Source of the DNA: Dyadobacter sp. 676
GTDB taxonomy: Bacteria > Bacteroidota > Bacteroidia > Cytophagales > Spirosomataceae
Direction of reading: 5' to 3'
Length of the DNA: 64,000 bases
Assembly (NCBI RefSeq): GCF_040448675.1
Contig: NZ_CP159289.1
Coordinates: 4,881,001-4,945,000, forward strand
Shown here piece by piece: positions 43,948-54,449 of the stretch. The position numbers and the translations under genes were made by a program. The notes under the pieces are model-generated. The model did not search any database and was not told the origin of the DNA. It was given only the letters and a program-made list of their open reading frames with translations. Positions within the stretch are counted from its first letter, which is position 1, and each line of letters begins with the position of its first letter.

Positions 43948-46588
43948 CTATTCGGAGCGCAGCGTTTTGACGGGATTGGCCAGCGAAGCTTTGACGCTGC
44001 GGAACCCGACGGTGAAAAATGCCACGATCACGGTAATGACGATGGCCAGCACAAAAATCCCGGGACCAGGCTCGATATGGTATGCAAAATCGCGTAGCCA
44101 GTTGTTCGTAAGCCAGTACCCCAGCGGCGCGGACAACAGAAATGCGATCAATAACAGTTGTAAAAATTCTTTCCCGAACAGCCAGAGGACATCTGATGTT
44201 TTCGCGCCTAATACTTTCCGCACACCTATTTCCTTTGTTTTCTGAGTTGCCATAAAGGAAACCAGGCCGTATAACCCAAGACATCCAACAAAAATGGCCA
44301 TCGCGGCAAACGTCTGAATAAGGCGCAGCAGCATATTATCCAGTTTGTAAAGCCGCTCGACGTCTTCATCCATAAACCGGTAAGTAAAAATAGATGAAGG
44401 GTAAATTTTAGACCACTCGGTTTGCAGTCGCGCAATGGTCGATGACATGTCGGATAGATTGATTTTTAGCCCGCAACTGCCGTAAACCTCGCCGCGGGTG
44501 GTCATGCAAAGGGGCTCGATGGCTGTCCGCAGAGAACGGAAGTGAAAATCTTTTACGACGCCGACAACCGTTCCACGACGGCCGTTGATCGTTGCGGTTT
44601 TTCCGATGGCATCATCCATTGTTTTCAATCCCAACGCTTTAATGGCCGTTTCGTTGAGCAGGTACTCACGGATCGTGTCGGAAGGGTTGAGGTTGCGGCC
44701 GGCCAGTAGGGGCATTTTAAACATCGGCACATATTGATCATCAACGGCTTTGATGGCGATCGTGAATGGCTCTTGTTCGGGACGGGTGTCGAACTGGATA
44801 TTGCTGCTGCCAATAGCGTCGGATGCGGGCGGTGTATCAAAAAATGTAACATTTTCGATAGTTGAAAGCCTGCTCAATTCGCTTTTCAATGAAGTGATTT
44901 TAGACTTTTGATTGTCGGGCACCGGCACGATTACGATCGCATCTTTCTCAAAGCCCATATTGGCTTGCTGCGAATAGCGTAGCTGGCTGGTCATCACCAG
45001 CGCGCCAATAATAAGCAGTTGAGAGATGGCAAACTGGCCGACAACCAGCCCTTTGCGAAGCGAGAACCCACGGGAGGAACTTTGTGTCAGTTTACCTTTT
45101 AATGCCACCACTGGTTGGAAGCGGGCAAGGATCAGGCCAGGATACGCGCCTGAGCAGAATACGACGACAGCCAGCAAAGAGCCCAGGAATGCAAGCAGGT
45201 AGGGGTCTTTGAAGGGGTTAATAGACAGATTAATTTCAAAAAGCTGATTTACTACCGGGACCGAAAGGTATGCCAATGCGACCGCAACCACTAGGGCGCC
45301 GGTTGCGATAACCGCCGTTTCGGTCATGAATTGCCAGAACAATGCGCCACGCTGACTGCCCAGCACCTTACGCACACCTATTTCCCGCGACCGGGCAACT
45401 GCCTGCGCCGTAGCAAGGTTCACAAAGTTGATACAAGCGGTTAACACAAGAAAAAAGCCGACCCACGCAAAGGTGCGCAGGTTTTTCTTATCCGTTTTGC
45501 CGCGCAATTCCATGTTGAAATGCACATCGGCCAGCGGTTGAAGCTTGAAGCGGAAGTATTTGGAAGCCTCCTTGTCATAGTGGGTATTGGAAATGGCTGG
45601 CAGGACAGTCGTATTGACAGACGCCGCCGATATGCCCGGTTTGAGCCTCACGAAGCATTGCATTTCTTTATTCACACTCAGCCACCAGTCTTTTTCGACC
45701 ATCCAAGGACTATGGCGTTGCAGACTAGCGAATGGCACGAATATCTGCGAACGAAAGTCGGTATTGGCTGGCAGGTTGGCAAGCACACCGGTCACCTGCA
45801 CCATCAGCGAGTCATCGATCCGGAGCGTCTGGCCAATGGCATCTGAATCTCCGAAGTATTTTCTGGCGAGTTGTTCGGTAATCAGCGCTGCGTTTTGGCC
45901 CTGCATGGCATGAGAAGCGCTGCCTTCAATGAGCGGGAAGTTGAAAATGGCGAAGAACTCCGGATCGGCGAATGCAATATCTTCCTCAAACCGGCTATTA
46001 GATGGCAGGGACACCACCCGTTTGGGCAAAAATGCGATGCGGCCCACTGCTTCTGCAACCGTATATTCGGTGCGAAATGCCTGGCCCATCGGGTTAGGAA
46101 CACCGGTGTTGTAAGCGATCTTTTCACCGTGGAGTTCGGAGTAAATGCGGAAGATCCGGTCTTTGCCGGTGTGAAAATCCTCGAAGCTCAGGTGGTATTT
46201 AACCAAAGAAAAAATAAGCACAGCACATGCAATGCCCATGCTGAGGCTCACGGTATTGATGGCGGCGTAGGATTTGTGACGGTTCAGTTTTCTGAATGCG
46301 ACTTTGATGTAGTTAGTGAACATGGCTATGGGATTGGATGTTGAGGAATCAGCAGGGTAGACGCCCGGCCGCACCTGCTGGGGGGGCGCCTCGCCAGAGC
46401 CTGGGATGTATCAGCAGGATAATGTCCAGCACATAGAACAGTTGCGCAGCGAGAGGCCCGAAACGCCTGTAGCGTTTTTGAAATAACTCATAGAGATCGC
46501 CGAGAATTTCTTCGCGCAAATGGTCCGGGGCGATGCGGTCGATGAGTTGTTCGGCCCAGCGTGGCGGTTGGAAGGTTTTTGGTTCCAT
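43948..46588 (-). CDS. FtsX-like ABC transporter permease with prefix domain, frameshifted
   Basis: The restored protein is about 880 residues. A permease-prefix domain (LIDRIAPDHLREEILGDLYE) is followed by two MacB-type periplasmic domains and FtsX membrane blocks: helix 1 near YAAINTVSLSMGIACAVLIF, then VARSREIGVRKVLGSQRG and TQKTKEIGVRKVLGAKTS. The prefix and the main part are in different frames because of a G7 run at 46380-46386. With six Gs the join reads RGAPQQVRPGVYPADSSTSN. This type works with a PadR regulator, whose gene ends one base upstream of the start at 46588. The substrate is unknown. No ATP-binding protein gene is nearby. Confidence 0.85.
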
Positions 46589-46589
46589 A

Positions 46590-46919
46590 TCAGTGTCCAA
46601 ATGCTGTTTCTGAAATACCATCCCAAAGCTTGTTACGGATGCGCCTTGCCTCACGCAGGGCCTGTTCGCCTTCATAGGTCACTGTAAACAAGCGCTTGCT
46701 CCGGCCGCCCCGCTCAGCAGATGCTTCCCCGAACCGGGAAACCACCAGTTTCTTTTCTTCCAGGCGTTGCAGTGTCCTGTGCACTACGCCCAGGCTCATG
46801 GGGCGTCCCATGTGTTCGTCAAGCGTTTCTAAAACCCCCACGCTGTAAGCATTATCGTAAAGCAGGGCAACCGTCAGCAGCACGACCTCTTCAAATTCGC
46901 CCAATTGGGTACCTTTCAT
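46590..46919 (-). CDS. PadR family transcriptional regulator
   Basis: A 109-residue winged helix regulator: EFEEVVLLTVALLYDNAYSV, then the recognition part SLGVVHRTLQRLEEKKLVVS and the wing RFGEASAERGGRSKRLFTVT. This short PadR type controls the FtsX-like permease with a prefix domain, to which it is joined in one operon with one base between them. The promoter should lie upstream of 46919. Confidence 0.9.
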   Translation of the reverse strand: MKGTQLGEFEEVVLLTVALLYDNAYSVGVLETLDEHMGRPMSLGVVHRTLQRLEEKKLVVSRFGEASAERGGRSKRLFTVTYEGEQALREARRIRNKLWDGISETAFGH

Positions 46920-47364
46920 ATATCACGGGATCAGACAATAATAATATCCTTTCACTTTGCATAGCAAATAGCAGGCCAGCGGTGGAAACGGCTCTGATAA
47001 GCCGTAATCGAAGTCCTTAAAGCAAATGGCGCGGTGAAAGCGTTCGTTTTTGAGCGGAGTACTGTTCAAATTTGAACATTAGATCATAAGCAGGCCTGCC
47101 AGATACTTGACAGGCAATCCGTAGCAAATAACACTATCACAATATTGGCCTCAAAGAGCTATTTACCGCCCGTCGTAAATTCGTTTTAAAATCGCCCCAT
47201 TCTTCTGGGCCGCAGCCTTTATATACCTTACAGTTTCAATAGTCTCGTCAGAAAAATCGAATCTCGAGAAATTGGAGTCGCTGGCAGGCACGTACCTGGC
47301 GCTCGGGCTCATGTACGCAATCACCTGGTTTTACCTGAAATTAACTCAGGACAAATAGCACCTC
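46920..47364. other. Intergenic region with one small open frame
   Basis: Nothing is recognised apart from the 49-residue frame at 47163-47312 listed separately. Confidence 0.4.
47163..47312 (-). CDS. Possible 49-residue protein or gene remnant
   Basis: A minus-strand frame from ATG 47312 encodes MSPSARYVPASDSNFSRFDF followed by SDETIETVRYIKAAAQKN and a basic end. The composition, with a regular amphipathic helix, looks like real protein. The frame is open 12 bases further upstream to a GTG. It could be a small protein or the tail of a lost gene. Confidence 0.3.
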   Translation of the reverse strand: MSPSARYVPASDSNFSRFDFSDETIETVRYIKAAAQKNGAILKRIYDGR

Positions 47365-47766
47365 ATGAAAAATTATAGGCATGGCCCGAATTCTCCTTTC
47401 ATTCTTCTGCTCTCTTTGTCCGCTTTCGCCCAGGTCATAATCATCCCAAAGGAAAAAAATGGGCTCCCGGAAGACGCTAATATTATAGCCATTATGATAA
47501 AGCGCAATACATATCATGCGTTGAAAACACCGAAAAGGCGTTGGTCCGGCGAGGATATTCACTTGCAAAGTCAAACCAGGACCCGGGAATTGTCCAAACA
47601 GACTACAAGAGAAGAAAATGTCTGGTTGAAAGTTACTGCGAACGTCGATCCGAGGGTGGTCGAGCTTCGAGGTACAGTCAGCTCCAATTCAAAAAATGGT
47701 CATGAAGTTATGAACCGGGGCCGAAAAGGAAGTCCGAATCTTGTGGGGTTTACTGAACTGAAATGA
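47365..47766 (+). CDS. Hypothetical protein, weak support
   Basis: A 133-residue frame with a start that could be a signal peptide (SPFILLLSLSAFAQ). After about residue 45 the composition becomes basic and unstructured, with no motif. It could be a decayed or chimeric frame. It sits between the PadR gene and a T9SS protein gene that is convergent with it. Confidence 0.25.
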   Translation: MKNYRHGPNSPFILLLSLSAFAQVIIIPKEKNGLPEDANIIAIMIKRNTYHALKTPKRRWSGEDIHLQSQTRTRELSKQTTREENVWLKVTANVDPRVVELRGTVSSNSKNGHEVMNRGRKGSPNLVGFTELK

Positions 47767-47928
47767 ACAAGGTTGCGGAGTCGCTGCCAAATTCCCAGGC
47801 ATACGGCAGCATTTTAAGCAGCATCCGCGGATGGTTGCGCTGGTGCCACCGCCTTCCTAAAAGCTGCTTCCCGTTTCAGGAGACTTTTTTGAATCCCTCG
47901 CTGGAAGCAGCTTGCCGTTTTGTCATAC

Positions 47929-49659
47929 TCAATGTGCAATCAACACTTTCTTGCTATCCGTGGTGCTGCCATTTTTGATCTGCATAATGTAAATGCCTGC
48001 CGGCGCATTGCCTAACCTGATCTTTTTATCGTGCGAGCCTTTGCCTTTTACTTTGGTGTCATACCAAACTTTGCCGAGAACGTCTGTTACTGTGACCCTC
48101 GCGTCGCCTTCCAGTATATTGAAACTTGCATTGAACTCTCCCGGTGCTGGGTTCGGGAATACGTTTAGTTTCGATTTTGGTTCGACGGATTCGAATGTTA
48201 GCTCGGGAGCTCCCGCCCTCGCGCCGGAATGCAGGCTATTGATACAAATCCTGTCCTGCCTGATGCTCGCCCCCGGAGCACCTTCGATCCGTAGTATATT
48301 GTTTCCAGCTCTAAGAGGTACCATGAAGATCTCTTCGCGGAAAACGATATTCCAGCTATGGGTGGCAGGAATGGCGACAGCATAATAGATATAGCCATCG
48401 TTACCAGCGAGCGAAATTTTTGGGCTGGAACTTGCCGCGTATTGCAGCGAGAGCCGGTATATGCCGTCAGCCGGCACGCCGTTGATCGCATAATTCACAT
48501 AATGCTTGTAGTTGTTTTCATCGCCTCGGGTAGCCCCGCCGGAAGCATTGGGGTCACTCGTGATTGGGCCGGAGCCGTCCTGAGTTTCCGCATCCACACA
48601 CATACCGAATTCCTCGTTCGCGGGTGGCGGACAGCTAGTGATCCTTAATGTATATTCAGCGGTTTTGGTTTCACATCCGGGTTTTGATCCCGTCACAGTG
48701 TATACGTAGTCACCGATTTGGCCGGGTGTGGTCAGGTTGACGACCTGGCCTGTCGTATTGTTCAGGCCGGGGCCATTCCAGGTATAAGTCACGTTGTCAC
48801 AGTCATATTCGAGGCATCGCGCAAACATTACGATCGGTTTGGAGCAGGTTACGTTGTAAGAAACAACCTCCGGGAAAAAATAAAAGCGGCATGGCGCCAC
48901 ACCCCAGTCAACGCGGATCGCCATGGAATCTGTTTTTGAGATGCATCCCGGTTTGGACGCGGTCACATAATAGGTATAGTATCCGGTGGTGGCCGGCGAG
49001 GTGAGGTTAACGGTTTCTCCGGTAGCATTGATACCATTTCCCGTCCAGGTGTAGGTCACACCTGCGCAATCCCCGGTGCAATTGGCGGTGAAAGACATGG
49101 GCTTGCTCCGGTCGTATATTGGGGCATTGGATGCGGGGTCTATTTCGAATGCACATGCTGGCTGCCCGCTTCCCGGACCGGTCACGCAGATCTTATCCTG
49201 ACGAATGCTGCTGCCCGGTAGTCCCTGTATCCTGATTACGTTATTGCCTTGATTGAGCATTATGGAGAAGGTCTCTTCCCGCCAAACGATGTTCCAGGAA
49301 TGGGTAGGGGGAAAATTCGCAGATAAAATAGCGATGTTCCCATTTACGGAGATACTGGCTTGCGCGGCCTCACCGGCATAGTAGCGCACGGTTACCTGAT
49401 GGATGCCGGTTGTTTGCACGCCATCGACTGCGTAGTCGACATAGTGGTCATAATTGTTTTCCTCACCTCTGGTGCTTCCGTTGGATGCATTCGGGTCGCT
49501 GGTGACCGGCCCATTTCCGGTCCCGTTCTCGGATTCTACGCATAATGCGAACTGACCCTGAAACAATGCCGCGCTTTCGCAAAGCGGTTCAACAACGTTT
49601 TCTGCCCATGCGGACAGCGGGATCACAAAGGAAATCAAGATGTAAATGAAGTGTCTCAT
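47929..49659 (-). CDS. Secreted carbohydrate-binding protein with T9SS sorting domain
   Basis: About 576 residues from ATG 49659 (ATG 49665 is possible; upstream codons lack a signal). After the signal peptide (FIYILISFVIPLSAWA) comes a CBM6/35-like module with SENGTGNGPVTSDPNASNGS and NNYDHYVDYAV. Two PKD/Ig-like modules (CAGVTYTWTGNGI and CDNVTYTWNGPGL) follow, then a second CBM-like module that nearly repeats the first. The C-terminal T9SS type A domain begins LNVFPNPAPGEFNASF. It has no catalytic domain, so it is likely a surface glycan-binding protein. Duplicate modules suggest avidity for repeated sugar units. Confidence 0.85.
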   Translation of the reverse strand: MRHFIYILISFVIPLSAWAENVVEPLCESAALFQGQFALCVESENGTGNGPVTSDPNASNGSTRGEENNYDHYVDYAVDGVQTTGIHQVTVRYYAGEAAQASISVNGNIAILSANFPPTHSWNIVWREETFSIMLNQGNNVIRIQGLPGSSIRQDKICVTGPGSGQPACAFEIDPASNAPIYDRSKPMSFTANCTGDCAGVTYTWTGNGINATGETVNLTSPATTGYYTYYVTASKPGCISKTDSMAIRVDWGVAPCRFYFFPEVVSYNVTCSKPIVMFARCLEYDCDNVTYTWNGPGLNNTTGQVVNLTTPGQIGDYVYTVTGSKPGCETKTAEYTLRITSCPPPANEEFGMCVDAETQDGSGPITSDPNASGGATRGDENNYKHYVNYAINGVPADGIYRLSLQYAASSSPKISLAGNDGYIYYAVAIPATHSWNIVFREEIFMVPLRAGNNILRIEGAPGASIRQDRICINSLHSGARAGAPELTFESVEPKSKLNVFPNPAPGEFNASFNILEGDARVTVTDVLGKVWYDTKVKGKGSHDKKIRLGNAPAGIYIMQIKNGSTTDSKKVLIAH

Positions 49660-49665
49660 GATCAT

Positions 49666-50302
49666 TGCGTTTTTTGTAAATGGACAGGTTGAGAAGTGAA
49701 TTTTGGTAGTACAAGTTGACCTTGTAATCATTCAACTAAATCCATGGACACTGATTGATTGCAAAAGCGTGGCAGGTAAGGTCAATGAAGAACGGCAGCC
49801 GGCCGGTAAGCAAATTATCATATTGGTAGTTCAAATAGAAAGAAGGAGTGCGGGTTGGTATTGGCCAGTGGAAAATATTGGGTTGTTAATCATCCCATTC
49901 ATGGCAGATTTTTTAGCAGGCGAAATCTACTGAGGAAGGAGAGATAGGAAGAATGTTGAAAATCGAGTGTTTAGTGCGAAGGAAGTTACCGTGGTCGCGG
50001 GAAGAGGTAGGTTTCCGAAAATTTGTGATTCAAAAGCCCTGGAAATCGGCCTAGATTTTTTCGCAAACAAAGCGGGTTACCGAATGTTTTGACTTGACCC
50101 AGAGCGATATATTCATCTGCAAGAATTCTAAAAGAGAAATTTTTAGACAGAAAAAGTACATTTTGAGGTGCTTGCGGTTATTTCGCTGGGATTCAGACCT
50201 GAGACCCAAATACCTATTCTGTCGTACAATTTGCGTCGGGAAAGTCAGTCTAATTTAATAGTCTGTATCAGCGTCAAAAGTCTGGTCAAGTGTTCGATTG
50301 AC
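49666..50302. other. Intergenic region without genes
   Basis: No reading frame of convincing composition on either strand. Frames around 49703-49933 are chance frames. The end carries the tRNA-like fragment at 50303-50317. Confidence 0.45.
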
Positions 50303-50317
50303 ATCCCTCCATCTCCA
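50303..50317 (+). other. Possible tRNA-Ser 3'-end fragment
   Basis: ATCCCTCCATCTCCA looks like the 3' half of a T-arm plus acceptor strand of a serine tRNA in this phylum. GTTCGA lies just before it at 50292-50297, but 5 extra bases and an unpaired stem spoil the T-arm. No 5' tRNA half is present. Such fragments are left where elements insert in tRNA genes. Support is weak. Confidence 0.25.
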
Positions 50318-50331
50318 CTCAAATAATGATC

Positions 50332-50365
50332 AAAAGCCTGTTCAGATTACTGAATGGGCTTTTTT
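50332..50365 (+). terminator. Intrinsic terminator with internal loop
   Basis: AAAAGCC (50332-50338) and GGCTTTT (50357-50363) pair, with an inner stem TTCAG/CTGAA around ATTA, then a T-run. No gene on the plus strand ends just before it, which fits a displaced terminator of a former RNA gene. Confidence 0.75.
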
Positions 50366-51138
50366 GCTTCGGGAATTTAAGAGCCGTGACATCAATTCCA
50401 GTCTCTTATCGGATCATTTCGTGTCCGGTTCCGAACACCGCGGGCATGATCAATTTTATTACGGCCCTTGGGTTTATATCGTGGAGGTCCGGCATATGTT
50501 CACCCTGTAATAGGGGAATATGTTTTAACATTAATAGCCTTGTGAGTTTTTATAATTCATGACTCATAGAATATTGCCTTTATGACTTGATTTGAATTTG
50601 GATTGTGAAGACAATGATCCGACCGGGACCGATGAAAACCAAGGTAACCCGGAAACTGTTGTTCAAGTATTTTTCCGGATGCGCTGTTGAAAAACAATTG
50701 ATCGATGAACCGATTTACCTATTGCGATAAAGCGGTTGCAAAAGCGTATCCGGCGGCACAAAGATATTTAGCTGTTTTATTAGCCTTGGTCCCCAGGTAA
50801 TACCGAAGCGCTAATTCCTCCATTCGGGCCAGGCCAGCTGGCGAACTTGCCATTGCCGGTTGGAATGGGTCGCCATTAATTCAGCGGTCCACCAGCCTGG
50901 GCGAGTGCCTTACGGGCTCCGCCGTGGATTGCCGGGCGCCATGCCGCGCGCATTCGGCCGAAATTCACCTCATGAACCGGCACGTGTTTTGCAGGGAAGC
51001 TCTGTCAGTTGCCGGCGGACCGGTCGATGGACGACCGGGCGATCCCAGAGGAATTTGTTCCCCTACATAACCCCCGAACCCGTTGATCATCGGGCAGGTG
51101 CGGGGAAATATTACACAGCTACCAACCAGTTTACCCAT
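50366..51138. other. Gene-poor stretch with a G+C-rich patch
   Basis: The frames seen at 50298-50562 and the 50860-51138 extension have no family pattern. The part from about 50820 to 51090 is markedly G+C-rich compared with its surroundings and may be older coding sequence. No gene is supported. Confidence 0.4.
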
Positions 51139-51564
51139 ATGATTATTCTAGCTACTCTGATCGTATATGCCGGTCTGGCGGTGCCGGTCACCGACGCCTG
51201 GCATCTCGTAAAACGCGGTTCCGTATCCATTGAAAGTAAGGAATCCTGCCAGCAGGATGCGGGCTATTTTTTCGCGTTGCGCGAAGTGTCCTTAGCCAAG
51301 AAAGATTACATTTTTCTGGCCGATCCGTTGAAACGCGCCATTTTTGTTGACGGGGATACCAATATTGTAATGAGCCACACGATGACCATCAAGAACGGCA
51401 GGGGATTCAGCATGTATTTTTCCGGCGCCAACTATAATGCTATTTTGTCGCTGAAAAACGAAAAGCAAATTGACGCCGGAACGATCGGGTATGAGGGTAC
51501 TTTGTTCGTCCGGCGTGGTTCCGAAAAGCTCAAGGTCGCTGTGCACGGTTTTCAGCACCGGTGA
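51139..51564 (+). CDS. Hypothetical exported protein
   Basis: About 141 residues from ATG 51139, chosen because a signal peptide (MIILATLIVYAGLAVPVTDA) starts there. A longer frame back to 50860 adds only low-complexity, Arg-rich sequence. The mature part ends with a strand-rich region (TIGYEGTLFVRRGSEKLKVA) that looks well ordered. I do not recognise the family. It is convergent with the membrane protein at 51584, 19 bp away. Confidence 0.5.
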   Translation: MIILATLIVYAGLAVPVTDAWHLVKRGSVSIESKESCQQDAGYFFALREVSLAKKDYIFLADPLKRAIFVDGDTNIVMSHTMTIKNGRGFSMYFSGANYNAILSLKNEKQIDAGTIGYEGTLFVRRGSEKLKVAVHGFQHR

Positions 51565-51583
51565 AAAATGCCGGCAGGGCTTT

Positions 51584-53283
51584 TCAACGAAGAAAAATGC
51601 GGCCGCTCTCTGCCAGTAAGATTTTGTCGAGTTTGTAAAATGTACGGGTGCCATCATTTCCGACGTCCAGCAATCCGAGGTCGTAACTGCCCGGGGGAAG
51701 GTCGTCGCTGCGCACAAGCGTATTGAAACCCGGCTTGTAATAAGGCCCTCCGGTTAAAACTTTCCTGCGGCCTTCTGTTTTAGGATTTGCGCACATCAGG
51801 TGAATCCGCTTCCGGTCGTTGTCGCGCAGGACGAGGAAGCGGTCGGCCAGCAGATGCTTGGGCTGAGGCGCAGCGAGACTGGTGATAAAAAACTGTTCGA
51901 GAGTCTGGTTCCCATCCCGCATCGGCCGCTCGACCGTCCAGGTTTCAATATACATGTGATAGTCTTTGCTGGTGGACGGATTGGCGGAAAACATCGAATC
52001 GAGCTGTTTTTTATCCGAGACCGGTTTCGGCAAATGGAAGAAACCTTTTCGATAGGCCGGCGTCAGGTAGAAATCGGCATTTCCGAGCAGACTTTTTTCC
52101 ACGGAAAACATGTTCCGGTTGGTCGACCAATTGTACACATCCGCCAGATAAGTGGTTTTCTTCGTTGCCACAACACCGGTAAAGCGATAGTATGAAGAAA
52201 GCGAATAGGCCACACTCAGCGCTGTAATAAGGATTAAAGCACTTCTTTTTCTAAAGATCGCCGTATGGTCCAGAAGGCAGATGTAAAATAACACCGTAGA
52301 AAGCGCGGCGTATAATTGAAAGCGGCTGGCAATGGTGCTGCCCGTCCACGACCGGAACAGCGCGACCGTCAGACTCGTAAACACGATAAATGCGAAAAGG
52401 GTCAAAAGTTCCACGGTTCCGGGCTTTATGGGGGCCGGCCGGCTGGTGTAAACCCTGGCGACTTTCAGCAGCAGGTAACCCATAAATGCAGTGATCGCCA
52501 CGCCCCACACCACGGACAACAATTCGGGGCGACTCCAGAGCGACATTTCCGAGCCGATGAAGCCGAAGAAGGAAAACATAAACGAGGTGACGTTCCGGGG
52601 CATGTTCACCGCTTGTCCCGATTCGTAGTCGACCAGGTAAAGGCCCAGGCAGATAAACATGAATACGCACGTCATAAACACTTTTCTGAAATCTTTCCGG
52701 CACAGCAAATAGAAAGCGATGGCGGGAAAAGAAAGAATGCCGTTGCCATGGGTGAATGTCGCCAGAAAACAGCAAAGCATGGCAATATAAAATGCGCCCC
52801 GCAAGCGGCTGGACACGAGCAAGATGGCCGTCACCGTAAAAGCGGTGAGAAACGTGTGCTGCATGCCGTTCAAGGCCCAGCCGGAGACATCGTGAAACAG
52901 CGGATGGAAAAACAGGAATGGTGCCGGCAGGAAATAGTAAAGCGGAAGCCTGGTCTTTCGAAACTGGATATACAGAAAACTGAATATGTAAATCAGGTTG
53001 ATCAGAACCAGTACAATGTAAAACCGAAAGTTAAGGTTTCCGGTAATGCTGAACTCGATAAGCGCAATCAGGCGGGGGATCACCGCCTTATGATCGTTGA
53101 AGGTGCGAAACAATTCCGTAATGACGAACCTGGCGTCGGATCTGCCTTCGGAAATTACCTCAATGAACTGGATCAGCAGAAAATCGTCCTGAAACGGGAA
53201 GTTAACGGAGAAAAAAAGTGATATACAAAATACGCGAGGATAACCAAGGCAATAACAAATCCAGATACAATGGGGTATATCAT
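51584..53283 (-). CDS. Multi-spanning membrane protein, frameshifted near the start
   Basis: About 566 residues when restored. The first two-thirds hold about ten membrane segments (MIYPIVSGFVIALVILAYFV, then FYIVLVLINLIYIFSFLYIQ and others), in the style of glycosyltransferase or O-antigen-related polytopic proteins. The last third is soluble and outside. The first helix is in another frame because of the A7 run (T7 on the coding strand) at 53211-53217. Eight would give HFFFSVNFPFQDDFLLIQFI, and that frame then runs unbroken through the main frame. The phrase TELFRTFNDHKAVIPRLIAL is typical of this hypothetical family. Function is unknown. Confidence 0.7.
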
Positions 53284-53310
53284 TATATAATATTGAGTTT
53301 CAATTGGTAG

Positions 53311-53339
53311 CGCCGGGTTGGGGAATTTCCAACCCGGCG
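53311..53339. repeat. Perfect 11-bp hairpin upstream of the membrane protein
   Basis: CGCCGGGTTGG (53311-53321) and CCAACCCGGCG (53329-53339) flank a 7-base loop, 28 bp before the start codon at 53283. It could be a leader structure or an attenuator. Confidence 0.6.
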
Positions 53340-53552
53340 GTTCATAATCGGAGTATATGATTTTAATGTAGTATAGCAACAAAATCGTTCCCGTGCCGCC
53401 GTTTGAAGAATATATTTGTTTCCCCGGGTAACATCCGTTTGTCGGTGATATCAGCATATTATGCTGTGTCTGCCCGCTAGCACAATTTTTTCCCTGAATA
53501 CCGAACGGCCGGAAAAGGCCGGGGGAGTTTTAAGAGAAAAAACAATAGCGTT

Positions 53553-54332
53553 ATGCCGGAATTACCTGACCTGGAAGTTTTTAGCCGCAATTTGTCAAAA
53601 GCTTTGAAATCGAAAAGGCTTGAAAATATAGGTATTGCGAATGCAGGCAAGGCCCGCGTTTCCGAAAAAGAACTCAACGAGGTACTTGTGGGCAAAAAGC
53701 TGCGCGACGTCACCCGGGTGGGAAAGCAACTTTGCTTTGATTTCGGGAAAGATGCCCGGCTTTTTATGCATCTGATGTTGCATGGAAGGCTCGTGATACA
53801 GCGGTCGGATGCCGACCCGCCCAAGCATACCCTGGCAAGCCTGAATTTCGGAGCGGAAGCCCTTTACTTAACGGATTACCAAAAAGCCGCGCATTTGCTG
53901 CTCAATCCTGAGGCAGGTGATGCCGTAGATGCACTTTCCGAAGAGCTCGATGGCGACTGGCTCGCCGAAAAATTCTCCGGTAGCCGCGCGAAGGTCAAAA
54001 CGCTTTTGATGGACCAGAAGGTTATTGCCGGTATCGGCAATGCTTATGCCGACGAAATCCTTTGGGAAGCAAAAATCGATCCTGAATCGGTCGCGGGTAA
54101 AATTCCGGCCAACGTTGTCAACGCCCTCAGTAAGGCAATCGGCAAGGTGCTTCGCGATGCGGAGAAAAAAATTCTCAAAGAAAACCCCGACATTATTTCC
54201 GGCGAGGTCAGGGATTTCCTTAAAATTCACAACAGTAAAAAGGAAAAAAGTCCGGGTGGTGCGGCGATCCTGTCAAAATCCGTGGGCGGCCGAAAGACAT
54301 ATTTCACCGAAGAGCAAAAACGCTACCAATAA
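53553..54332 (+). CDS. Fpg/Nei family DNA glycosylase without zinc finger
   Basis: A 259-residue base-excision repair enzyme. The catalytic N-terminal Pro-Glu is present (MPELPDLEVF), as is the helix-two-turn-helix KVIAGIGNAYADEILWEAKI. The end GGRKTYFTEEQKRYQ sits where Fpg has a four-cysteine zinc finger. All four cysteines are absent, so a zinc-less beta-hairpin, as in NEIL1-type enzymes, is expected; the conserved Arg is kept (GGRKT). The enzyme removes oxidised bases and nicks DNA. It is divergent from the membrane protein. Confidence 0.9.
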   Translation: MPELPDLEVFSRNLSKALKSKRLENIGIANAGKARVSEKELNEVLVGKKLRDVTRVGKQLCFDFGKDARLFMHLMLHGRLVIQRSDADPPKHTLASLNFGAEALYLTDYQKAAHLLLNPEAGDAVDALSEELDGDWLAEKFSGSRAKVKTLLMDQKVIAGIGNAYADEILWEAKIDPESVAGKIPANVVNALSKAIGKVLRDAEKKILKENPDIISGEVRDFLKIHNSKKEKSPGGAAILSKSVGGRKTYFTEEQKRYQ

Positions 54333-54449
54333 GCTTCGGATAGTGGAAGCCGGGTCGACAGGCGGTTAAAATAAAATTCTATATTTTTCGGCAAAATTTT
54401 TTAGTGTCAGAATTTTGTTTTAAGTTTAAGAAATATTTAAAATAATGTT

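Noticed and set aside
47763..47978. Small open frame before the T9SS gene
   Set aside because: It overlaps the end of the convergent T9SS gene and has an irregular, Cys-rich composition without a family.
49900..50330. A tmRNA gene before the terminator at 50332
   Set aside because: No tag-peptide frame and no matching 5' acceptor strand were seen; only a short 3' tRNA-like piece remains.
51139..53283. Reading the 51.1-53.3 kb pair as a toxin-antitoxin or secretion system
   Set aside because: The genes are convergent, not an operon, and neither has a toxin, antitoxin or secretion motif.
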